From: Metridium senile
Taxonomy: Eukaryota; Cnidaria; Anthozoa; Actiniaria; Metridiidae
DNA length: 64,000 nt
Direction: 5' to 3'
NCBI GenBank assembly: GCA_949775045.1
Contig: OX459107.1
Coordinates: 12,763,464 to 12,827,463 of the forward strand
Numbering within the stretch: position 1 is the stretch's first letter; every line of letters starts with the position of its first letter. The position numbers and the translations under genes are program-made. The notes below the pieces were generated by a model that did not search any database, was not told the origin of the DNA, and saw nothing but the letters and a program-made list of their open reading frames with translations. This document shows positions 55,655 through 64,000 of the stretch, piece after piece.

Positions 55655-56175
55655 ATACATAAGGTGACCTGTAGATATGTATGTGGGTCTGATACGCGGT
55701 TATATGATGTGTGTATGATTATGATCGTCGCGGAGAAATAAGCAATTTTATGCAATTGCAATTATAGAAGCCCGAAAAAGGAAAAAAATTCGGGACTTCA
55801 ACGGGATTTGCACCCATGACCGGTACTGCAAAGGTCATGGGTTCAAATCCCGTTGAAGTCCCAAATGTTTTTTCGCAATTGCATAAATTGCTTATTTCTC
55901 CGTGACAATCATAATCATACACACATCATATAACTGCGGATCAGACCCACATACGTATCTACATATCTCACTCTGTGGTTTATTGAACTCAGCAAAAATG
56001 ACCTCCTACCAACATATGTGGCTTCATAGCTCAGTTGGTAGAGCATTGCACCGGTACTGCAAAGGTCATGGGTTCAAATCCCGTTGAAGTCCCGAATTTT
56101 TTTTCGGGCTTCTATAATTGCAATTGCATAAATTGCTTATTTCTCCGCGACGATCATAATCATACACACATAAGG
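55655..56175. mobile_element. Nested palindrome containing tRNA 3' halves
   Basis: Outer AAGGTGACCTGTA words lie at both edges. A foldback (about 55680-55950) is centred on an inverted pair of a tRNA 3' half at 55793-55862. A third 3' half belongs to the tRNA-like sequence at 56020-56092. The GCAATTGCATAAATTGCTTA and GAAATAAGCAATTTTATGCA arms recur three times in alternating orientation. Confidence 0.75.
56020..56092 (+). tRNA. tRNA-Thr(GGT)-like sequence, probably repeat-borne
   Basis: All four stems pair: acceptor GGCTTCA/TGAAGTC (one G-U), D arm GCTC/GAGC with loop AGTTGGTA, anticodon stem TTGCA/TGCAA, T stem ATGGG/CCCGT (one U-G) with loop TTCAAAT. The anticodon is GGT at 56053-56055. 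Position 33 is C in place of the near-universal U, and GGT is uncommon for eukaryotic tRNA-Thr. It is embedded in a palindromic repeat. These points favour a tRNA-derived repeat over a working gene. Confidence 0.55.
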
Positions 56176-56775
56176 TGACCTGTATATATTAGTCACAAAA
56201 AAATGAGAGGGGAGGCCTGTGCAAGGGTGGGTAAGGATGTTGTAAGGCTAGCCTGATTTTTCTTATGTTGGAGCTTCAGCAGGTCAGTCAATTGCTTCTC
56301 AGCTTCTATGCAACCTGGGATGTAACCCGAGGGGGGGGGGGGGGGGGAGACTCGCAGGTCAAAAAAACGGGGATGATCGCCGTCCCTTTTAGGGGTAGAA
56401 AATTAGGGTTTGGTCCCGCTTAGAGTGTTAATGATTGAGAATGCCCATCTGCTGAGTTTTGGGCGTAACCAGAGTTTCATACCTTGTCACAAAAGACAGC
56501 TTTCTTTAATTTCAGTTGTGAGTAAGAAAGTCTTGTGCAACTCACTCACAACTGAATCACCACAGGAAGCCCAACTACACACTCAAAGAATAACAAAAGA
56601 CTTTTTTTAATATGGCTCACAGCACCTGGTAAAAATAATTTTATTCCTCACAGAGAATAGTTTTATTTATTTTTATACTTAAAAGTATTGTGTCAACCAA
56701 AGAACACTACAGTAGATGTAAAACATTAATTAACTTCAAATAAAAGTTTTATTTTTCACTATTTTTCACAAACTA
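56176..56775. other. Intergenic with a poly-G MITE-like segment
   Basis: A G run at 56331-56347 is followed by GAGACTCGCAGG and AAAACGGGGATGATCGCC, of the same style as other G-run elements here. The right end may hold the HTRA2 3' UTR. Confidence 0.45.
56748..56753 (-). terminator. Candidate HTRA2 poly(A) signal
   Basis: AATAAA on the minus strand, about 290 bp beyond the HTRA2 stop and just past the MITE. Confidence 0.35.
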
Positions 56776-57026
56776 AGTGGGCTTTGATTTATTAGTGTAT
56801 GGGGAGGGGGGGGGGGGGTGTCTGCAAAATCACCTGTTGTCTTTTCCAAATATTACCCAACCCCCCCTTACTTCACAAATATCATATACCCCTATATTTC
56901 GTACAGTTTTTACTAAACCCGCATACAATTAGTAACAAACCCCCTATATAGCTACCAAAAATAACATGACCCCCTCCCCCTCAATATTGCTGACCAACCC
57001 ATACACCAATGAATCAAAGCCCCCTT
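56776..57026. mobile_element. MITE immediately downstream of HTRA2
   Basis: Termini GTGGGCTTTGATTTATTAGT and the near complement CCAATGAATCAAAGCCCCCT. A poly-G run lies near the left end. It ends 16 bp from the HTRA2 stop codon. Confidence 0.75.
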
Positions 57027-57041
57027 AAAATACTTAATATA

Positions 57042-60000
57042 TCAGCCAACCGCTTGTGGCTGTACCGTCAAAGAAACTGTTTTATTTCCTCTTTGTACGT
57101 CCATCTTTAGCGGTTCACCTTTCTTGACAAACTCAAAGACTTCTTTAGACGTTGATATTTGATGTCCATTGATTGCTGTAATGACATCACCAGACCTCAA
57201 ACCAGCCCTGTCAAACAACCATATATTTGTGTCCATGTTGGTGGCATGTTTTACATACGTATAATGATTTAGTATAATAAAATATATTAGTATAAATGAG
57301 TTTTTGTATCTCCACTAAATGTCACTAAAATAGTGCTTTACTAGAGAAATATTGTATGAATATGTAATTTTCAAATAGTTTGTAGATAATTTTAAGGCAC
57401 ATGTGTCCATGTGGGGGTTATGAATTATGATCATTTTTCTTGTAGTCCATTATTTGGCTTCTGGGTTGTTACAAATTATGATTATAGGATTAGGAGTCTG
57501 GTCAAGAAAATTAAGTTAGAACTTATATCTAAAATACAACCTTCGTCACATGATTTCTTTTGTAAAATTCTCATTAATTACTCATGACTTAGATAAGCAT
57601 GTATGTCCTGCAATGTCACAAGGTTTGAATTTCATTTTTTTTAGCCACATGATAAAAACATCTTGTACAGATTAGCTCTACAAGCTAAATGGGCAAGACA
57701 CAAGATAAAAAAGAATTTCTGCAAAAAAACAAGGAACCCCCGAGGCTTGAAAAGCTAGAACTTAGTCCCATACATGATTTGATAAAAATAACATGGCGGC
57801 CAAGACCAATGCAAGGCAGTGTGTTTCTACTGTTTGCTCTTTACTGCTATTGCAAAAGACTTTGATTTTCTGGAAATGTCAGGTTGTCCATCACCAGAGA
57901 TTATGTAACTTAAAGACAATTTCATATTTTAAATCTGAATTTTGAAACTGTAAAAAGGCATTTTGCTTAAAAATGTGACTCAACTTTTTTGGCACTCAAT
58001 AATTGAAAATTCTGCTCGTATTTAGCCAGTATTCTGTTGGAATTTTGAACCCTGTGTCATGAGAAGGACCATTAGATATATAATTGATGGAGGGGGGGGG
58101 GGGGGGGGGGTGGTGCTGTATTTTCCAATAAATATATTAAGCACATCTTTAACCTTGAAAACAAATATTGTGCACAGCTTCGAGGGCAATAGAGTATCCT
58201 GCACCAAACCATTGCCCTCATTATTATGTGACAATGTACATGGAAATGTTTGACAAATTGTTGCCACGAATGTGAACAATAGTGCTGCATAAATGAATAC
58301 ATATTCCACTTACACATGAGCAGGAGATCTATTATTTACACCAGCTACAAACACTCCTCCATTAAGGTTTTCAAAGTTAGCATCCCTCCTTTGTAGTTCT
58401 TCCATTATTGGTGGGGATAATGTCAACATGTTTATACCAATGTACCACCGTTGGGTTGGACCAAGAATCCTTTGATTTGGACCACTTCTTATGAAGGTTT
58501 TCTTGTTTTTAGCACCTTGTAAGAACTGTTTAGCTGCATCTATTGGTATTGCAAATGATATCCCAGATGCAAACTTGACAGTGATTGCACTAATACCAAT
58601 CACCTCTCCATCCTAGTGACAATTACAATCATCTTTATATTAATTGCTGGCTTTCATGCCAATGTCATCAAAAACTCAAAATCTAAACTATACATTATAT
58701 AAAAGCATTTCTAAAATATATTTTAAAATATTCCGAGTTATGAAGGTTGAATTTGTGACACACAATACCTTCATGTCTACCTCGATAAGGATTCAAATAA
58801 TTTTACCCAAATTGAAAGATTGTGCCTTAAAACCTCCATTTCAAACATATATATTTCAGTAAAATAGAATCAAAATTATTGAATATTCCATCATATTAAG
58901 CCTTTTAAATTGTGTCTGCCACGTTCCTGCCCTTATGATGTTGAATATATTAACTTAACCATTGAATATTCATGTTGCGTTACTCAAACCTTAATAGCTT
59001 CTACTCTAAGTAAAATACTAAGAAATGGTCACACAGTTTTCAAGATCAACATATGCTGACAAACATTATGCATAAAAGTCAAGCAAAAGAGGGTCATATT
59101 TGCCAGGTTATCCTTTTGAACAAAGACAATTTCAATTAGAGTCTTTCTCAAGCACTACAAAATAAGTTTTTCAGGAAAAAGGATGTACAGCATCATTAAA
59201 TATAATTTAACGTGATAAATATAATTAAAAAATTAAATTAAACAATTTATTAATGAAAGGTGCCCATGAAAGTTCGCAGTAGCCTTAATGCCAACAAGTT
59301 CCCCTTTGGAATCTCTATGAATACAAAACAATAACACAGCATTACTGAAGTGTTCTAAATACTTACCAAGTTAACCAAAGGCCCTCCTGAATTACCAACC
59401 TACCAACCAAACAATTGTCTTTTAACAATTCTCAACATAATAGTGAAAACAACACTGAGACCCCCCCAGGGGTTTTAGGGATCAAGGGAGCACGGGCAAT
59501 TATTTTTAGGGAACAAGGGATACTGCCAAGTTATTTTCAGGGAACAAGGGTGCAAAATATGATAAATAAAACAATAGTTTTTTGGGATCATGGGAACATA
59601 AGGTAAAACATCAGCATGGGAGCATGTCCCCCCCCCCCCTGGAGGGGCTCAATACTGCCCCTCCCCTCCCCCACTATTTTTTTTGAATAGAGCATTATTA
59701 ACTTTTGCCTAAATGTTTTTCAGCTTCTGCCGCCACTGTCACAATGGTGAAAACAATGATAGTAATCGTGATAATGAGAAATATGATTTTATTTTTATCT
59801 CGACAATGATGATGTCATAATTAATGATGATTACTAAGATACTAACATTAATAGCTGCATCAGTTTGTATATATTCCATGTCACTGTTTGGTAGACCCAG
59901 TTCTTTTCCTCCTCTATGTACGGTACTAACTATTCCAGCTGTTATGGTATTACTAAGTGTTAAAGGACTTCCCATGGCAATCACCCATTCACCAGGTCTG

Positions 60001-62736
60001 AGGGACGATGATGAACCTAGTTTGATGGTAGGGAATTTTGTATCCTGTTCACAATCAATAAATGAATGATTCAGATTCACAGTCTTGGATTTACATAGAG
60101 TGGGGCGGACTTAACAGACTGCAATCAAAAGCAGTTTATAATCTTTTAGGGATAATTATAGGGCCGTGTTGTATTGGCTATACAATCACACACCTTCTGC
60201 TAATTGTGATTGTATCTGCCAATACAACTAGCCGCAAATATTGTAAACATTACTCATACCCAACATAGCTAATCGAACAGTTTGATAATCAGATTTAATT
60301 GAGCTTAAGGACGGGGCCTACTATTGCCACTGCGCATGCTACTGCGCATCTACATAGTTTCCATTTTAACGCGCTATCTTACCTCAAAAGATGACAAAAT
60401 ACAAATAAAAAACCATCTAACAATGGTAGCGGTTTTTATAAAAACAGTCCCACAATGCACTTATGATGACGAATTTCTTTACTTAGTAGGGAGGGGACCG
60501 GAAAGAAATTGTCTTATGATGATCTTCGGCGGCAAAGTTTACCACTCGATAACTTTTTAAAACGCCCGGTAACCCCAATTTTTTTATAACTGCAATTATT
60601 AAGAACATGTTAAACAATGGTTTTGATGTAAAATTTCGAAAAAGCAACTGATTTTTGAATGGAAAATAGACAAAAATTGGAATTTTCTGAACCTCGTAAA
60701 ATACAAGTCGCGATGCTAAAAAAAATCATATTTCACTACTAACTTTTTAAAATACATTACAAAATATATATTCCTATTAGAAAATTACTTGTTAATTGTT
60801 TACCGCTATCAAAGAGATGTTTCAATGAAAATCCTTTGAAAAAAAAAATTATTTGTCGATGCCGGTAAAATCGTGACGTCAGCCATATTTAAGACTCATT
60901 ATTTCTCTTAACTGCCCGGTGACCCCACCTTTTTTAGACAGATTTGTAGAACCCTCTGAAGGGTTAAAACAACTCACATAGTTATTTGAAGAATACATTA
61001 CTTTTTAATTAGTAGGCCCCGTCCTTAATTGAATTTAATCGAACGATTAAGTTTGATTATTACGGGCAATCAGACAAAATCGAACCAGAATTTTTTGTGA
61101 GTGTTCAATTAAATTCAATTACCGAACTTAATCAAACATGTCTTTAAATTTACGATTTTGTCTTCCAAACTGTTTTAAAGTGTTTTAAAACTAATTAAAA
61201 GTATACATTAAACAAAATATGTTTTATTTCTTTGGTGAAGTAAACTGTAACAAAGATATTTATACGTATATGTAAATAATTTCTTATACATGTATGTACC
61301 ATACAACCATACTGACTGTTATACAGATCGAATCGGTACCATAACATTTTCTGCGCAAATTTCTTCGCTCTATCTTCACTTTCTTCCTATGAATTCATCC
61401 ATTTTGATTTTTTTGCGTGCGAATCTGCTCTGGGTCAGATAAAGGAATAAAGTTTACCAATAACAAAAGAAAAGTAGTGTACACAAGTTATTCTCAATTA
61501 GGTATGCGAATGTGCATGCTCCGAAGCTACCAGCACCCGGGGGGTACTCCCTTTGTCCCAGTAGTAGGGGTGCTCGGCGGAGGTTTTGAAAACGACCCCT
61601 TAAAGGTACGCAGATATAAAAATAACTGATAAAGCCTTGTCGACTTCTACCCGACAAAGCAACAAAACAGAGTTAAAATGACTCTTAAAGGTACGAAATC
61701 ATGTTACGTAACTGATTTTTGAGCCAGAACCCTAAAAGGTCCCCCCCAGATACCAGCAGTTTTCGGAACAAGAAAGTGACTATAATACATGCTAACAACC
61801 ATGTGTAGTTGCTACAATACATTTGACATACTGTATTACGGAACAGTTTGTTATTATAATCATATATAACTCGGCACGTTACATTCAAATACGTTCGATT
61901 AAGTTCGATTGTGTCTGATTAAGTTCGGTTAAGGCAAAAAAATTGTGAGTGTTCGATTTTGTCTGATTACTGAATTTAATCGAACTTAATCACTTGATTA
62001 GTGTTCGATTATGTTCGATTAATCGAACGTTCGATTTTGTCCGATTAGCTACGTCGGACTATATCATCATCCCCACATGTAATTATTTAAATTATCTGTC
62101 TATCTTTTCATCGTTATCATTAACCATCATCATCATCATCATACTAACCTGAGAAGCATGCAGTCTAATAGCAGCTAAATCCTTGATTGGGTCAATATCA
62201 ACAACAACTCCCTTATATTGTCGTCCATCTCCTAGTTTAACTGTCACATTAATAGCATTAGCAACTACATGAGCATTTGTCAGTACCAACCCATCTTCGC
62301 TGACAAAGAATCCCGAGCCAGAACTGGTAGGTCCCGCGTGGTGACCCCAAAATCCCGTAACGCGACCATCAGTGACTTCTATATAAACAACAGCCCCTTC
62401 TACTGTCTCTACTGCATCAGCTATAAAGTTAAACCTTCTAGAAGGAGGAAGGTTATCATCAGGAGTAGTTCTCGCATTAACGCGAGGAGCTATAGCCGAA
62501 ATTGTGGTATTAATTGTACTAAGGATATTTGGTGTGAACTTGTAAACACCATATCCCAAGGTCCCGCCAACCATCAAGCCTACATAGGGCCAATAATTCT
62601 TGAACTTTTTGGCTTCATGGATAAAAGTAGAGTTTCTAAAGCCATGGGATGTAAAACTGCGTTGTAAAATAGCTGTTCGTGTTCTCCGTTTTAAAAAATT
62701 ACATTGGATAAACATTCGGCGAATGTAGGCCGCCAT
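57042..62736 (-). CDS. HTRA2: Mitochondrial HtrA2/Omi-type serine protease, 5 coding exons
   Basis: Exons on the minus strand: 62149-62736, 59847-60044, 59367-59399, 58314-58612, 57042-57207. Phases agree and give 427 residues (human HTRA2 has 458). The N-terminus is rich in Arg without acidic residues (1-28, mitochondrial-type), then has one membrane segment [20 protein letters not shown] (48-67). The trypsin-like domain begins near FNFIADAVE (102). The catalytic triad is H156 (LTNAHVV), D186 (DPIKDLAAI) and S266 ([11 protein letters not shown]); the H-D spacing of 30 matches the family. A PDZ domain fills the C-terminus, with [20 protein letters not shown] across the last splice. Such proteins degrade misfolded intermembrane-space proteins and, once released, promote apoptosis. 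A87-like motif: A81-I82-A83-P84 sits where the mature N-terminus of HTRA2 exposes its IAP-binding tetrapeptide. Confidence 0.94.
57505..57600 (+). repeat. 265-bp family fragment, copy D
   Basis: AACTTATATCTAAAATACAA, CCTTCGTCACATGATTTC and TGTAAAATTCTCATTAATTA match copies A and E. In the last HTRA2 intron. Confidence 0.75.
59450..59660. repeat. G/C-run MITE-like segment
   Basis: A C7AGGGG start, tandem TTTTAGGGA(A/T)CAAGGG words and a C13TGGAGGGG end. In an HTRA2 intron. Confidence 0.55.
60160..60262. repeat. Short inverted repeat GCCGTGTTGTATTGGC
   Basis: GTTGTATTGGCTATACAATC and its near complement GATTGTATCTGCCAATACAA form a hairpin, related to the TTGTAT/GCCG end of the 265-bp family. 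Confidence 0.6.
60256..62056. mobile_element. ATCGAA-rich inverted-repeat element, interrupted
   Basis: The left end ACATAGCTAATCGAACAG and right end, read in complement, ACGTAGCTAATCGGACAAAA. The arms carry many TTCGATTA/ATTAAGTT words, like the element at 11437-11850. It is interrupted by the TTAA-flanked element, and the middle also holds a GGGGTACTCCCTTTGTCCC repeat segment (61540-61750). In the first HTRA2 intron. Confidence 0.6.
60309..61024. mobile_element. TTAA-flanked non-autonomous element (piggyBac-like)
   Basis: 15-bp perfect inverted termini GGACGGGGCCTACTA, flanked on both sides by TTAA (60305-60308 and 61025-61028), the target duplication typical of piggyBac-type transposases. 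716 bp, no transposase. Inserted into the ATCGAA-rich element. Confidence 0.85.
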
Positions 62737-63178
62737 TTTGAAAAATACTTGTCGAGTAGTCCTGGGACTCGCAACACAGGAAACCCATCACTTGAAATTG
62801 GAAAAAGAAATGAAAAAATGAAACACATATGCCATTTTCCCGCAAGCAATCAACAATCATTTTCCGTTGTTTTGATCGTTCACACATGCTTATTGGTTAG
62901 CTTATTGATCTGCTGTTAAATTCTCCCAATTGTATATAATTTGGTTTGCATAAGCTTTTGGAAACTGAGACAATGTATTTCCTTTCTTATTAAAATAATA
63001 TCCACTTTAATATACGTGGGAAATTAGGCAGACAAAAGGAAGTTATTTGGTTTAATAAACTCACTAATTCTCATTCTTTAATAGGCAGTTCACTGACTGT
63101 TGTCATCATATGTTATAATGAATATCTAGAATCTGATTGGCTAATATTACTACTAATGAATATATACAGGGGTACAAG
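62737..63178. other. HTRA2 5' flank
   Basis: Presumed promoter and 5' UTR of HTRA2. No TATA box was noticed and no gene seen. Confidence 0.4.
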
Positions 63179-63318
63179 TAGCCTCCTCCGCAGGCATCTC
63201 TTTTCATTGGGATTCCTGTGGTGAGGAGAAAAAAAACAAGCGGGGTCCAATCTTCCTTCTCTTGGAAATCCCACAGGAATCCCAAAAGAAAAAAAGGAGT
63301 AGCCTGCGGAGGAGGCTA
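63179..63318. mobile_element. MITE with TAGCCTCCTCCGCAGGC termini
   Basis: 17-bp near-perfect inverted ends and an inner pair (GGGATTCCTGTGG / CCACAGGAATCCC). 140 bp, TA at both edges. Confidence 0.88.
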
Positions 63319-63487
63319 GGGTAAAAGTATCTGGTATGATAATCAGAGTTGTCCTCCAACCTTAATTTACTGTGTATAAATAATATATCAAACTAAAAAT
63401 GACAACTATCTTTAGACTGACTAAGCTAGTCAGGTCCCAACAGGTCCCAGTTGTTCAAAGCCTGATTAGTGCTAGTCATATTATAAA

Positions 63488-63745
63488 ATTCATGAATAAT
63501 TAATGAGAATTTCACAAAAGAAATCACGTCCATGACGAAGGTTGTATTTTAGATACAAAATCGTCCTGATTTGCATAACTTTGAATTTTTTCGACCAGAT
63601 TTATCTTGACAATTTTATTAAAATATGAAAAAACTAACGTTGGACTTTTAAACAAAATTTGCATCTGATATGTATGAGATATACAACAGCTCGTCTTCAA
63701 ACTTGCCGTTGTATATCCCAAACAGATCGGCCGCTCATATTGTAT
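63488..63745 (-). repeat. Dispersed 265-bp repeat family, copy E
   Basis: On the minus strand it runs from TATACAATATGAGCGGCCGA through AAAAGTCCAACGTTAG and GCAAATCAGGACGATTTTG to TTCATGAATTTTATAA, the most complete copy in the window. Confidence 0.82.
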
Positions 63746-64000
63746 ATTTTACATAAAACCTGTAGAGTTGATCCTGGGTTAGTGCTTAAATATAGTAAGT
63801 GCTAATCAAGCTTTGAACTTCCTGATGCTGTTTCACAGATTGACTTTACAAATAAATTATTCTGGTTGCGACAGGTTATTTACAATCATGAGTCAGTGTG
63901 GCTAGTGCTAGTACATTAACATAACTTCAATACCAGACTGATGTCTGAGAGACAGTTATTGTCATTACACTTATCACTGTATATTAGTTATATTTAACAG
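63746..64000. other. Window end, nothing recognised
   Basis: Non-coding, with TGCTAATCA/CTGATTAGTGCTAG words mirrored at 63430-63475, perhaps the outer ends of an element around copy E. Confidence 0.35.

Noticed and set aside
56020..56092. Confident functional tRNA-Thr gene
   Set aside because: C at position 33, a rare anticodon for eukaryotes and a palindromic repeat context; kept only as tRNA-like.

Overview
This is nuclear DNA from an animal. It is AT-rich and intron-rich, and crowded with mobile elements and microsatellites. Best guess is a cnidarian, probably an anthozoan. The gene set is animal (nanos, shootin-1, a mitochondrial HtrA2-type protease, farnesyltransferase alpha), and the repeats (RLE-type non-LTR element, Penelope-like element, PIF/Harbinger, tRNA-SINEs with a conserved core, many foldback MITEs) fit a marine invertebrate. 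The organism call is inference; no sequence search was run.

Host genes, left to right: (1) The last three coding exons of FNTA (+), 3211-13337; the gene begins left of the window. (2) A nanos zinc-finger gene (-), 20018-20740, one exon. (3) SHTN1/shootin-1 (+), 26228-54191, 18 coding exons whose splice phases join into a 596-residue frame. (4) An HTRA2-like gene (-), 57042-62736, 5 coding exons, 427 residues, full H/D/S triad and a PDZ domain. FNTA and nanos converge, nanos and SHTN1 diverge, and SHTN1 and HTRA2 converge. No joint pathway is evident.

Mobile DNA fills introns and gaps. FNTA's first visible intron holds an intact 1093-codon reverse transcriptase with a restriction-like endonuclease (minus strand, 5807-9088), flanked on both sides by TAA/ATT microsatellite. 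SHTN1 introns hold a broken Penelope-like element (about 33.9-35.9 kb), a complete two-gene PIF/Harbinger transposon with 28-bp inverted termini (37306-40456) splitting a GAT microsatellite, a SINE, a nested stack of inverted-repeat elements with a second Penelope relic (41.58-43.77 kb), and a 2-kb palindromic foldback (48.56-50.52 kb). The largest open frames in the window are translations of microsatellites and are not genes.

Points most worth a second look: a five-unit tandem array that repeats the 3' splice site and the start of an FNTA exon, the first four units ending in in-frame stops; the RLE retrotransposon between microsatellite arms; a cloverleaf-competent tRNA-like sequence whose 3' half is repeated as a foldback next door; and, in HTRA2, a candidate IAP-binding motif, a 33-nt exon carrying the catalytic serine, and a MITE that starts 16 bp after the stop codon.
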